This document shows, piece by piece, positions 1 to 8,460 of a stretch of 64,000 nt of DNA. Source of the stretch: Thiodiazotropha sp040506975 (GTDB taxonomy: Bacteria; Pseudomonadota; Gammaproteobacteria; Chromatiales; Chromatiaceae). Position numbers and translations under genes: made by a program. The stretch covers positions 1,984,001 to 2,048,000 of the forward strand of contig OZ242974.1 in the NCBI GenBank assembly GCA_965211775.1. The letters run 5' to 3'. Below the pieces are notes generated by a model. It saw nothing but the letters and a program-made list of their open reading frames with translations. It did not search any database and was not told the DNA's origin. Every line of letters begins with the position of its first letter. Within the stretch, counting starts at the first letter, position 1.

Positions 1-224
1 TGTGTGGTGAACAGCGCCATGCCTACCGCCGCTGCCGGAAACAACAGGCGCAACAACAGGGTGTTCAGTATCACGATACCGATATTCGCCAACCAGCGCC
101 GGGAGCGGGGAACACTCAGTTTGCGGCAGGGTGAGGCGAGCTCCCACAACGCCATGATGGCAAACACTGAGAAAAAGGCCGTTAACCGGATAGACAGTTC
201 GTGATCGAGAATTAGGTCAGACAT
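1..224 (-). CDS. Sterol desaturase / fatty acid hydroxylase family protein, N-terminal part
   Basis: The minus-strand frame opens with ATG at 224 and stays open to the window edge, giving about 74 residues. The start reads MSDLILDHELSIRL, followed by a hydrophobic helix (FFSVFAIMALWELASP), a basic stretch with RSRRWLANIG, and a second hydrophobic helix (IVILNTLLLRLLFPAAAVG). This layout, with the R-x-RRW-x-N-hG motif between two membrane helices, is typical of the N-terminus of bacterial sterol desaturase-like (FA hydroxylase superfamily) membrane proteins. These are di-iron enzymes whose His clusters lie further on, outside the window. No strong Shine-Dalgarno is visible. An IS1380 element inserted about 58 bp upstream and may have separated the gene from its promoter. 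The family call rests on the N-terminus alone. Confidence 0.6.
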   Translation of the reverse strand, partial: MSDLILDHELSIRLTAFFSVFAIMALWELASPCRKLSVPRSRRWLANIGIVILNTLLLRLLFPAAAVGMALFTT

Positions 225-281
225 GTTTTGTTTGCTTGAGGCCCGGGTAATAACTGATTAATCTCAAGTTTAACCGACTAA

Positions 282-1849
282 CCCGCATGTTTCATCCGTT
301 TTTAAATTTAGCCGGTGATATGGCCAAGCTTGGATGGTTTGCCCTCACTGGGAACCAAACCTCTATCAAGCCCTGATTTTCCACCCTCCGGGCAGACTCC
401 CCCTTACCCCCATTGTTGATCAACGTGCCGGGGCAGCACTCTGCCGGGCTATCCCGGCTTGAGTCGTGCCGCCACCTGGAAAAACAGCGCCTGATAGGGA
501 TAGGTGCTGGAGAGCAGGAAGCGGATCCGTCGCGTGTTGCGAATGATGACCGCCCCGATCCTGAACAGTTTGAGCCGGATCGTGGTCATCTGTGCACGCG
601 CCAGTTCCGTGCCCTTCAGCGCGAGGCGCCGGATGGCCTCCATCAGCACATAGGCCAGACTGGACAGCAGTAGACGAAACTGATTGGCCCACCAGTAATG
701 CGCGCTGGTGCGATCGGCGAACAGCCCCAGTTGCTGCTCCTTGATTCGGTTCTCCATGTCACCACGGGCGCAGTAGAGGTCATCGTAAAGGCGCTGTTTG
801 TCGCCGGCCAGGTTGGTGACGATGAAGCGTGGATTTGGCCCCTTGTCGGTGACCTCCAGTTTGGCGATCACCTTGCGACGCGTCTTCCAGGTGCTGGCGG
901 CATAGTGAAACTGAAAGAATTCCCGCATCTTCATGCCGGTTCGCTTCGCCAGTTCCTCAACCCACTGCATGGGCTCACGGATACACCGCAGCAAGGCGTC
1001 ATTCTTGGCGATGCCCACGATATAGCCCACAGCGTTGCGCTCGCACCAGCTGAGCATGTGGTGACGGCAAAAGCCGCTATCGCCCCGAAAGATGATACGC
1101 ACTTCAGGCCAAGCCCGGCGCAGGCGTTTGACCAACAGCGCCAGAATCGCCCAGGCATGCTTGGGCGCATCGATCCGGCTGGGCCGCAGATAACTCACCA
1201 GCAGTTGATCGCCACAAAAGACATACAGGGGCAGGAAGCAGTAGTGATCGTAGTAGCCGTGAAAGAAGCGGCCTTCCTGGCGGCCATGCACCGGATCATC
1301 CGTGGCGTCGAAATCCAGGATCAGCTCATCGGGTGGTGCATCATATGAGGCAATGAACTGCTCGAGCAGTAGGTTGTGGACATCAACGGCAACCCGGCGA
1401 TCGACCCGGTTCTCCAGCCGACAAAGTGTCGACTGGCTGCCCAGTACCTCCTCGCGTTCGATCGAGCTCTGTAGGGCCGGGTCGGTGCGTAGTGTCTGAT
1501 GATCGTTCAGATCTTCATAACCCAGGCAGAGCCCATAGACTCGCTGGCGCAACAGGCTCAACTGGCTGTGTTCAATATAGCGGGGATCTCGCGGGTCGGG
1601 GATGACCGCATCAACCGCCTCGAGCAATCCCAGACGCCTGTCGATCTCACGCAGCAGCAACACGCCGCCGTCCGAGGTGATATCGCCACCGGAAAACTCG
1701 GCTTGAACCTTACGGCGTTTTAGGGCTGGAAAATCAAAGGCAGTCTGGGTACAGTTTGTCACAGGCAAAATCCTTTCGATTACAGTGTAAGCAACTGAAT
1801 TATATCGAAGTATCAGGATTTTGCCTTTTTAATGCGTGAAATATTGGGG
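282..1849 (-). mobile_element. IS1380-family element, type A, copy 1
   Basis: The element is 1568 bp with imperfect terminal inverted repeats (left CCCGCATGTTTCATCCG, right end read inwards CCCCAATATTTCACGC). It is flanked by the 4-bp duplication CTAA at 278-281 and 1850-1853. One transposase lies on the minus strand. Three further near-identical copies of the same length occur in the window. It sits in the intergenic space upstream of the sterol-desaturase-like gene. Confidence 0.93.
449..1762 (-). CDS. IS1380-family transposase (type A, copy 1)
   Basis: DDE transposase of about 437 residues. The acidic residues expected of the fold are visible: LILDFDATDDPVHG near residue 150, FRGDSGFCRHHML near 230, and ENRIKEQQLGLFADRTSAH near 340. 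The GTG start (VTNCTQ) is preferred because AAGGA lies 8 nt upstream; an in-frame TTG two codons earlier would sit too close to it. Compared with the other type A copies it has Arg instead of Lys in KLF-K/R-IGAV near the C-terminus. It is full length, so it may be active. Confidence 0.93.
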   Translation of the reverse strand: MTNCTQTAFDFPALKRRKVQAEFSGGDITSDGGVLLLREIDRRLGLLEAVDAVIPDPRDPRYIEHSQLSLLRQRVYGLCLGYEDLNDHQTLRTDPALQSSIEREEVLGSQSTLCRLENRVDRRVAVDVHNLLLEQFIASYDAPPDELILDFDATDDPVHGRQEGRFFHGYYDHYCFLPLYVFCGDQLLVSYLRPSRIDAPKHAWAILALLVKRLRRAWPEVRIIFRGDSGFCRHHMLSWCERNAVGYIVGIAKNDALLRCIREPMQWVEELAKRTGMKMREFFQFHYAASTWKTRRKVIAKLEVTDKGPNPRFIVTNLAGDKQRLYDDLYCARGDMENRIKEQQLGLFADRTSAHYWWANQFRLLLSSLAYVLMEAIRRLALKGTELARAQMTTIRLKLFRIGAVIIRNTRRIRFLLSSTYPYQALFFQVAARLKPG

Positions 1850-2027
1850 CTAAGTAGGCAAACCTGACTATAGGATTCGACAGCTATAATCGCAGTTTCT
1901 TCCCTATTGGGGTATGGTGGTGTCTATAATTGTTGATATATCATGAAATATAGATATCGCAGACCGCATGACCCCCTCTCTGGGAAAAATCAGAGGCTTG
2001 CTCAAAATTTGAGGCAGTATTCAGTCT

Positions 2028-2594
2028 ATGTTTGAGAAAGATCCACGCACCTTCTCTCCCGAATACAAGAATCTGTCGCCGGAGCAGAAGGCGATGGTCA
2101 AGCTTGAGATAACCCTGACCAACTTCTTCAAGAACTTCGATAAGAGCATGTCCCGTTGGGAGCGCATGATCTATCCGATGCTGGTGGTTGTCGGTGTGCT
2201 CGGACTGTCCGGTTTCTACCTCATCTACAACGTCACCACCGATATGCACAAACTTACGGAACAGGTGGACCCGCGCATGGAAGACAACCTGCAATCGATG
2301 TCTAAACACATGGGGCAGTTGACGCAGAATATCCAGATCATGACGGAACAGATCACTGTCTTGGTGGAACGGGTGGACAGTATGGAGCAGCATATCGCCA
2401 CAATGGACGGCAATATCGGTGCGCTCGCGGTTGACGTGGGTAACATGAAACAGAACGTGGGGCTGATGACTGTGAATATCGCAGATATGAATCGGGCCAT
2501 GCGCACGATGACTGTAAACACCGGTTTCATGAGCCGCGACATCAATCAAATGGGGCGTCCGATGGACTTTATGAACTCATTTACCCCATGGTGA
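2028..2594 (+). CDS. Membrane-anchored coiled-coil protein, MFEKD...NSFxPW family (paralogue 1)
   Basis: Function unknown. The 188-residue protein has a charged cytoplasmic N-terminus, one clear membrane helix near residues 48-68 (ending GLSGFYLIYNV), and then a long helical region in which Met, Ile, Val and Leu recur about every seven residues, as in a coiled coil or a methyl-accepting-type rod. It ends with the motif RPMDFMNSFTPW. A second gene at 19503-20024 has the same start (MFEKD), the same membrane helix position and the same ending (RPMTFWNSFMPW), so the two are paralogues. There is no signal peptide, enzyme motif or HAMP domain. It stands alone between an IS element and convergent nadA. 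A scaffold or sensor role is only a guess. Confidence 0.75.
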   Translation: MFEKDPRTFSPEYKNLSPEQKAMVKLEITLTNFFKNFDKSMSRWERMIYPMLVVVGVLGLSGFYLIYNVTTDMHKLTEQVDPRMEDNLQSMSKHMGQLTQNIQIMTEQITVLVERVDSMEQHIATMDGNIGALAVDVGNMKQNVGLMTVNIADMNRAMRTMTVNTGFMSRDINQMGRPMDFMNSFTPW

Positions 2595-2673
2595 AACAGC
2601 AGCTGATCGCGGCATAATTGATTACCTGGTTAATGACACCGATATCGAAGACTCGTGCTGGTGATTCACTGTT

Positions 2674-3738
2674 TCAAGCATTTCCTTTGTCCTGCATTCC
2701 AATGCCCTGGTGAGCGGCAAAGTCGAGCATTCGCTTAATCGGGATTACCGCGCGTGCCCTGATCGCCTCATCGATGTGAATTTCATTCCCGCCGGAATCG
2801 AGAACCTGTTCCAGGTTCTGCAGTGAGTTCATACCCATCCAGGGGCAGTGGGCGCAGCTGACACAGGTCGCTCCCTCACCGGCGGTAGGCGCCTCGATGA
2901 GTACTTTATCGGGCGCCATCTGCTGCATCTTATAGAAGATGCCACCGTCGGTGGCAACGATGAACTCCTTATTCTCCATCTCCGATACGGCTTTGATCAA
3001 GGCAGTGGTGGAGCCGATGACGTCAGCCTGTTGGATTACGTTTTCAGGGGATTCAGGATGAACCAATACCGCTGCATCCGGGTGCAGGCGTCGAATGCGT
3101 TCCAGTGCCACCGCCTTGAATTCTTCATGAACAACGCACGAGCCGGGCCACATCAACATCTCCGCTCCCGTGACCCGCTGCACATAACTGCCCAGATGTC
3201 GATCAGGGCCCCACAGGATTTTCTTACCCTGTTCTGCCAGGTGCTTGACGATCGGTAATGCAATGCCCGAGGTGACCACCCAGTCCGAACGGGCCTTCAC
3301 TTGGGCGCTGGTGTTGGCGTAGACGACCACGGTATGGTCTGGATGAGCATCGCAGAATGCGGTGAACTGATCGGCCGGGCAGCCCTCATCAAGGGAACAG
3401 GTGGCGCCGAGATCCGGCATGATGACCCGTTTTTCCGGATTCAGGATCTTCGATGTCTCGCCCATGAACCTGACGCCGCAGACAACCAGTGTATCTGCTG
3501 ACTGAACTGTGCCGAAACGCGCCATCTCAAGGGAGTCGGCAACGCAGCCACCGGTTTCCTCGGCAAGGGCCTGCAATTCGGCGTCGGTGTAGTAGTGAGC
3601 CACCAGTACCGCGTTTTGTTGTTCCAGCTTACGGCTGATCCTGGCCTTGATGGCTTGCCTCTCCTGGTCGCTGAGAGGTGGCCATTGAGGGTGCTCGGGG
3701 ACGACGATCTTGGGAAGATTGAGTGGTTGGGAATTCAT
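2674..3738 (-). CDS. nadA: Quinolinate synthase
   Basis: NadA condenses iminoaspartate with dihydroxyacetone phosphate to quinolinate in de novo NAD synthesis, using a [4Fe-4S] cluster in the cytoplasm. The 354-residue length fits the family. Typical segments are visible: VLVAHYYTDAELQ near residue 45, FMGETSKILNPEK near 92, PDLGATCSLDEGCP near 110, and GEGATCVSCAHCPWMGMN near 290. The cysteines at about 113, 200 (PGSCVVHEE) and 297 are the expected cluster ligands. The start lies 15 bp after the stop of nrtR on the same strand, so the two form an operon. Confidence 0.97.
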   Translation of the reverse strand: MNSQPLNLPKIVVPEHPQWPPLSDQERQAIKARISRKLEQQNAVLVAHYYTDAELQALAEETGGCVADSLEMARFGTVQSADTLVVCGVRFMGETSKILNPEKRVIMPDLGATCSLDEGCPADQFTAFCDAHPDHTVVVYANTSAQVKARSDWVVTSGIALPIVKHLAEQGKKILWGPDRHLGSYVQRVTGAEMLMWPGSCVVHEEFKAVALERIRRLHPDAAVLVHPESPENVIQQADVIGSTTALIKAVSEMENKEFIVATDGGIFYKMQQMAPDKVLIEAPTAGEGATCVSCAHCPWMGMNSLQNLEQVLDSGGNEIHIDEAIRARAVIPIKRMLDFAAHQGIGMQDKGNA

Positions 3739-3753
3739 GGGGTTCTCATTTCT

Positions 3754-4434
3754 CTATTTTATAATTTCGACCTGGGATGGATTGATTACCCGGTAGGTTT
3801 TAGCGGGTCGGTGATTTCCAATGCGGGAGTATTCTCCTGTCTCCATGATGATGTTACGGGCAAGTATCCCCTTGCGAAAGTTGCGCTTGTCCAGGCCTTC
3901 ATTCAGCAATATCTCATAGACCGACTGCAGTTGACTGAGCGTGAAGGATTTCGGCAGCATTTGAAAGGCGATGGTGGTGTAGCCTAACTTGGACACTAAG
4001 CGTTTGCGTGCCAACTGAATGATATCGGCATGATCGAATGCCAGTTCCGGCAGCTGGTTGATGGCGAACCATGCGGTGAGCGCCGCATCGCTGGATGCCT
4101 TGGGCGTCAGATGGTCGGATTGGCTCAATGCATAAAACGTAACACTGACCACCCTTTCCCGTGGATCACGTTTTGGATCTCCGAAGGTATACAGCTGTTC
4201 CAGATAGACACCCTCGACCCCCGTCTCTTCCAGCAATTCGCGTTTGGCGCACGCCTCAAGGTCTTCGTCGATATTCAGAAATCCCCCAGGAAGGGCCCAC
4301 ATCCCCTGGCATGGAGGATTGCCACGCTGGATCAGCAGTACAGACAGGGCGTCCTGGCGAATGGTGAACAACACAACATCAGTGGTCACCGCCGGGTGAG
4401 GGTAGTCATAACAGTGTCGGTGGGTCGAAGACAT
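3754..4434 (-). CDS. nrtR: NrtR-type Nudix regulator of NAD metabolism
   Basis: 226 residues with an N-terminal Nudix domain (about 15-150) and a C-terminal winged-helix-like region (about 155-222, TLSQLQSVYEILLNEGLDKRNFRK). That is the architecture of NrtR, which represses NAD genes and is released by ADP-ribose. The Nudix box (GGFLNIDEDLEACAKRELLE followed by ETGV) keeps all catalytic acidic residues, so it could also hydrolyse ADP-ribose. Direct linkage to nadA, 15 bp downstream, supports the regulatory reading over a plain NUDIX hydrolase. It is divergent from the HDOD gene. Confidence 0.8.
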   Translation of the reverse strand: MSSTHRHCYDYPHPAVTTDVVLFTIRQDALSVLLIQRGNPPCQGMWALPGGFLNIDEDLEACAKRELLEETGVEGVYLEQLYTFGDPKRDPRERVVSVTFYALSQSDHLTPKASSDAALTAWFAINQLPELAFDHADIIQLARKRLVSKLGYTTIAFQMLPKSFTLSQLQSVYEILLNEGLDKRNFRKGILARNIIMETGEYSRIGNHRPAKTYRVINPSQVEIIK

Positions 4435-4498
4435 TACTCTGTCTGACGTGGATGCCTGGATCGCTGGAATCGCTCCGGAACTGGTTCAGCATGGCTTA

Positions 4499-4513
4499 GT
4501 GTACCAAATACAC
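4499..4513. promoter_or_regulatory. Candidate NrtR operator in the nrtR-HDOD intergenic region
   Basis: The 300-bp divergent intergenic region 4435-4734 contains GTGTACCAAATACAC, a 5-bp-arm palindrome about 65 bp upstream of nrtR. It is placed where autorepression of nrtR-nadA would be expected. I did not match it to a known NrtR consensus. Nothing else gene-like is seen in this stretch. Confidence 0.3.
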
Positions 4514-4734
4514 ATTCGTTGCGCCAGTTCATCTCAAGACAGAAGTCCGGTGGGTTTGCGTGGATCCGGCGGGGGCGACCAATCCTCATGCACCGACTCG
4601 GACAAACCGATGGAAATCCCACATGTCAGTAAGCAGTAGAGTGAACTCTCTCTCGGAGTGCGCTGGAGGGGTTAAAGGTCGGTATGGGTATGCCGTTATT
4701 AAACTTGAGTAGAAAGGTGGATTAACAAGTTAAT

Positions 4735-5601
4735 ATGAAACAACCCAATCAGGCAAAGTACAGGGTACAGAAGCTGCAGTACCTACCGCCACTGTCGGCG
4801 ACGGCTACCCGTCTACTTGGGATGTTGGGTGATGACAGTTATACCCTGCATGACCTGGCGGGTGTCATCAATCAGGACCCAGGGCTCAGTGCGAGAATTC
4901 TGGGGCTCGCCAATTCAGCCTATTTCGGCCAAACACAACCGATTCTCACCCTGGAAGACGCGATTATTCGCGTCCTCGGTTTGAACATGGTCAAAAGCCT
5001 TGCATTCAGTGTCGCTGTCAGCGGTGTGTTCGAATCCGATGGTTGTAGTGGCTTCGATTTGCAGGAGTATTGGGGCCATTCGCTATCTATTGCCATGCTC
5101 TCCCGGCAGATCAGCCTGGCTGTCTGCGACGAACTACAGCCGGATGCTGACGGGGTCTACTTGGCGGGGCTTCTATACGAGATTGGTGTGCTGGTCTTGG
5201 TGCATGAGTTTCCGGAGGAGTATGCCAGGGTGCTGCGGGTGTCGAAACAGCAGCCCGATAGGGATCGGCTGGAACTTGAAACAGAGATCATCGGGATCGA
5301 CCATCGTCAGGCGGGTATCTGGCTGGGCCATCGCTGGCATCTGCCCGATATGGTAGTCCATATCATCGCACAGGGAGCAGGCGAAGGGATTGATTCGGAC
5401 TCTCACTGCGATGCCGTGCTTGTAGGTAATGTGGCGGAGTGGATTAAGAATCCGCAAACCACTGAATCGAAGCTGACACAACCCCTGCCTGGACTGGAAG
5501 TCAAATGCAGGGTGTCGAAACAACGGTTGGATGCCATCAGGGTGGATTTTCTCGACAAGGAAGAGGAGATTCATATGATTGCAAATATGTTGGCCAAATA
5601 A
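4735..5601 (+). CDS. HDOD domain signalling protein
   Basis: The 288-residue protein is nearly all one HDOD domain (about 12-210). Family hallmarks are LPPLSATATRLLGML, the INQDPGLSARILGLANSAYFG helix pair, and the IIRVLGLNMVKSLAFSVAV segment. The canonical HD metal pair is absent: the equivalent position reads LAGLLYEIG. This is normal for HDOD, which acts as a non-enzymatic adaptor in bacterial signalling. The stop is 12 bp before the GAF-GGDEF gene, so the two are almost certainly cotranscribed and may act in one c-di-GMP pathway. Confidence 0.9.
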   Translation: MKQPNQAKYRVQKLQYLPPLSATATRLLGMLGDDSYTLHDLAGVINQDPGLSARILGLANSAYFGQTQPILTLEDAIIRVLGLNMVKSLAFSVAVSGVFESDGCSGFDLQEYWGHSLSIAMLSRQISLAVCDELQPDADGVYLAGLLYEIGVLVLVHEFPEEYARVLRVSKQQPDRDRLELETEIIGIDHRQAGIWLGHRWHLPDMVVHIIAQGAGEGIDSDSHCDAVLVGNVAEWIKNPQTTESKLTQPLPGLEVKCRVSKQRLDAIRVDFLDKEEEIHMIANMLAK

Positions 5602-5613
5602 TCGGAGTATTGG

Positions 5614-6792
5614 ATGGATCTCTCTTTTAATCAGACATCCATGGACTTGCGAGAGCGTTTTTTTAGCCTGCTCGATTCGCTCTCTGCATTGCGTGCGCTA
5701 TCACAAATCAGCCTTGACGGCATTACTGAAGATGAACTGATCACCAAGGCGCTGGATGAACTGGTACGCTATCAGAATGTTGAAAACTGTTCGGTTTTTC
5801 GCATGGAGGGGGATCTGCTTCGCTGCGCAGTGGGTACCAACCTGGATGAAACCCACACTCAGATCAGCGGATCTGAGCGTGTAAGGCAATCCAGGGAGAC
5901 GATGCAGTTCAGGTCCGGGGAAGGTATCGCGGGCACCGCCTTTAGCACTGGCCAATTACAATATTGCCGCGACTGCTCCCAGAGCGACGATTTTTTGATC
6001 AATACCCTGTCCGGCGGTGAGATACCCGGATCTCTGATCAGTGCCCCTATCATGATGGGGAAACAGGTATTGGGTGTATTGAACGCGTCCCACCCCTTGC
6101 CGGAGTACTTCGAACCCTGGCAACAGCACACCTTGAGTCTGTTCTGTAGTTGCCTCGGGCAGATCATGTACAACCACAGGTTGCTGAATGATCTGGAGAA
6201 CGAGGTTGAAAAGCGCACCCGGGAGTTACAGGATGCCTTGAATGAGGCCGATGCGCATCGCAAGCGCTATGAACAACTGCTGACTATCGATGAACTCACC
6301 GGATTACATAACCGACGCTACTTCTTTACGGAAGCCGAGGCTCTGCTATCCAGGGCCGTCCGGCATGAACAGAGCTGCAGCTTACTGCTGATCGATATGG
6401 ATTATTTCAAACGCATCAATGATCAATGGGGCCATCAGGTCGGTGATGATGTACTGATTGCCATTGCTAAGGCCCTGAAGGAGGAAGCACGCGGTGGCGA
6501 TATTCTCGCCAGGGTGGGTGGTGAAGAGTTTGTGGTGATGCTTGCTGAAACCGGTATCGGTGGCGCAGAATTGATGGCACAGCGCATACAGGAGAGGCTG
6601 GCGCAACTCGACACAGGGCGCGACCTGGTGGGGTTGAGTCTAACCGCCTGTATCGGGATAACCTCGCTGTCTCCCGATTTCGACCGGGCTTTAGCAACCA
6701 GTGAATTGCTTGATCAACTCTACTCCAAAGCTGACCGCGCCATGTACGATTGTAAATGCGAAGGTCATAACAGTCGCAAAAGTTTCCTGTGA
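5614..6792 (+). CDS. GAF-GGDEF diguanylate cyclase
   Basis: 392 residues: a GAF sensor domain at about 30-185, a helical linker with NEVEKRTRELQDALNEADAH at about 193-215, and a GGDEF domain at about 225-390. The signature is GGEEF (near 302), with the LTGLHNRRYF entry motif and LIDMDYFKRINDQWGH present, so the cyclase should be active and make c-di-GMP. An inhibitory I-site RGGD lies five residues before GGEEF, predicting product feedback. Cysteines in the GAF domain (YCRDCSQ) might bind a cofactor, but this is speculative. It is the second gene of an operon with the HDOD gene. Confidence 0.93.
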   Translation: MDLSFNQTSMDLRERFFSLLDSLSALRALSQISLDGITEDELITKALDELVRYQNVENCSVFRMEGDLLRCAVGTNLDETHTQISGSERVRQSRETMQFRSGEGIAGTAFSTGQLQYCRDCSQSDDFLINTLSGGEIPGSLISAPIMMGKQVLGVLNASHPLPEYFEPWQQHTLSLFCSCLGQIMYNHRLLNDLENEVEKRTRELQDALNEADAHRKRYEQLLTIDELTGLHNRRYFFTEAEALLSRAVRHEQSCSLLLIDMDYFKRINDQWGHQVGDDVLIAIAKALKEEARGGDILARVGGEEFVVMLAETGIGGAELMAQRIQERLAQLDTGRDLVGLSLTACIGITSLSPDFDRALATSELLDQLYSKADRAMYDCKCEGHNSRKSFL

Positions 6793-6829
6793 CCCCGCTC
6801 GACGGGGTTCGTCTATCCTCCGCAAAGCG

Positions 6830-8332
6830 TCAAGCACTCTCCTCGGCAACCTGTGGCGCCTCGACCGGCGAACTGGGTTCGGCTGCAAGCAGGGTTTCAC
6901 TGCCGGAAGGATTGGTGAAGCGGTCATTGAGTGTCTGGATATAGGTGTCTGTTGCCTGCAGGACTTCCCGTAACTGTCTTTTGGATTTGCGTCCCCACCC
7001 GGCGGGATTTTTGCGGAAGATTGAGCGCCAGGGCTTGGTGCTGCGGAGAAAAGCGCCGACCGGATTGCCCTTTATCCCCGCGCTGGACACTTGTTTGCGC
7101 AGCCCTTTCAGCAGGCTGCGGGCAGCGGCCAGCCTGACCGCAAAATGGATGACGACGAGAACAATGACCAGCAGAGCCGTCATCACCCATGGCAAGGGCG
7201 TGTTCATCCCGCTTTCAAGCCAGGGTGGGGCAAATTTGAAACCCTGCCAATAGCCTGCATTGACCGAGAAAATCAGCAGTGCCAGAAGCAAGCCGCCCAT
7301 CAACACGGCATCCCCCAACAATACCCGTTTCTTCCATCGCCCAAGAGCCGAACTGATCAGGGGTATGCTGCGCTCTTCGATATCCCTTGCTGTTTTTTCA
7401 AGTGCGCCAACGATGCGATAGGCCCGCTCTATTTCAACTTCTTCCATGCGGCTGTGGATCTCTTTCAGATCGATATCACGCTTTGTCTCATAGCGTTGTC
7501 GCAGGGCCTCATCCTCAATAGGCACCGCTGCATCAGGGTTGTAGATCGCATAGAAGCGACCGGCTGTAAGCCCGCGTTCTCCCAATGCACGCTGCCAGGC
7601 AGCGATGACATCTTCAGGGTTGTTCTCTCTGGCGGTTGTATCGATCTGGTTCAGGATGTAGAGGAATTTACCGGTGTCATTGCGATGGATGGTGCGCTCG
7701 ATGAGATGGCTCAGGGTATCCTGCATGGCGCCGGGTTCAGGATGGCGGGCATCGAAAAAGACCAGTACCAGATCGGAGAGATCGATAATGTGATCGGTGA
7801 TGCGCAATGTGGAGGTTCGTTGGGCGTCGGCATCGAAACCCGGAGAATCGATGATGATCTTTCCCCGCAGCTTTTCACTGGGACAGGTCTTGAGCTGGAG
7901 ATAGGCATCAATACGCTCCCCTTCGCCTTTCGCCACCTTTTCGATCTCGTCAGACATCTGGTAGAAGGGAAAACGGGGGTCGGAATCGAGAGCCACGCCG
8001 GGCAGGGCATGGGCGGTAGCCTCTTTGCTGTAGCAGATGACGGTGAACTTGTCGTCCACAGCCTGATTGCCCGAGCGCTGCAGGGATGTGCCGATGTAGT
8101 GATTGATGAATGTCGATTTGCCGGCGGAGAAGGTGCCGAGAATCGAAACCAGGGGCCACCATGGTATCTGTGTGGCAAATGAGTTGTCGCCTTCCAGCAG
8201 CCCAAGCCGGAAGGCGACCGCATCGAGTTGACGAAAACTCTGTACCGTACTGAGGAGGATCGGGTTTTCCTGCGCCAGGTGGGTTTCTAGGTGTTGCAGG
8301 CGTGCCTCAATGACCTTTCCGGCTGGATGCAT
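6830..8332 (-). CDS. Dynamin-like GTPase with two membrane helices
   Basis: 500-residue protein with a dynamin-type GTPase domain: G1 GTFSAGKST near residue 66, G3 DSPGFD near 163, and G4 NQID near 228. Two hydrophobic helices follow at about 337-360 (LMGGLLLALLIFSV) and 382-402 (VMTALLVIVLVVIHFAV), then a basic region and an Ala/Glu/Pro-rich end. The fold is like bacterial dynamin-family or EHD-like proteins that act at membranes; the cargo is unknown. It is convergent with the GGDEF gene (37 bp between stops) and has no operon partner. Bacterial dynamins can work as tandem pairs, and no second one is visible here. Confidence 0.85.
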   Translation of the reverse strand: MHPAGKVIEARLQHLETHLAQENPILLSTVQSFRQLDAVAFRLGLLEGDNSFATQIPWWPLVSILGTFSAGKSTFINHYIGTSLQRSGNQAVDDKFTVICYSKEATAHALPGVALDSDPRFPFYQMSDEIEKVAKGEGERIDAYLQLKTCPSEKLRGKIIIDSPGFDADAQRTSTLRITDHIIDLSDLVLVFFDARHPEPGAMQDTLSHLIERTIHRNDTGKFLYILNQIDTTARENNPEDVIAAWQRALGERGLTAGRFYAIYNPDAAVPIEDEALRQRYETKRDIDLKEIHSRMEEVEIERAYRIVGALEKTARDIEERSIPLISSALGRWKKRVLLGDAVLMGGLLLALLIFSVNAGYWQGFKFAPPWLESGMNTPLPWVMTALLVIVLVVIHFAVRLAAARSLLKGLRKQVSSAGIKGNPVGAFLRSTKPWRSIFRKNPAGWGRKSKRQLREVLQATDTYIQTLNDRFTNPSGSETLLAAEPSSPVEAPQVAEESA

Positions 8333-8460
8333 GTTTATCGCACTCCTCGATTACGTTGTCTCGCAGGTATCATTTTTTCTACTTGATTATAGGCTGTGGA
8401 TCGAAATCAGATACGTGGGGCTATCTTAATGCCTGCCTCGGCGGCATGCATAATTTTTTT

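Noticed and set aside
1..204. Plus-strand open frame of 66 codons
   Set aside because: It is antisense to the sterol-desaturase-like N-terminus, which has the membrane-helix pattern and a proper start.
7091..8182. 363-codon frame antisense to the dynamin-like GTPase
   Set aside because: The GTPase frame has all G motifs; the antisense product shows no domain.
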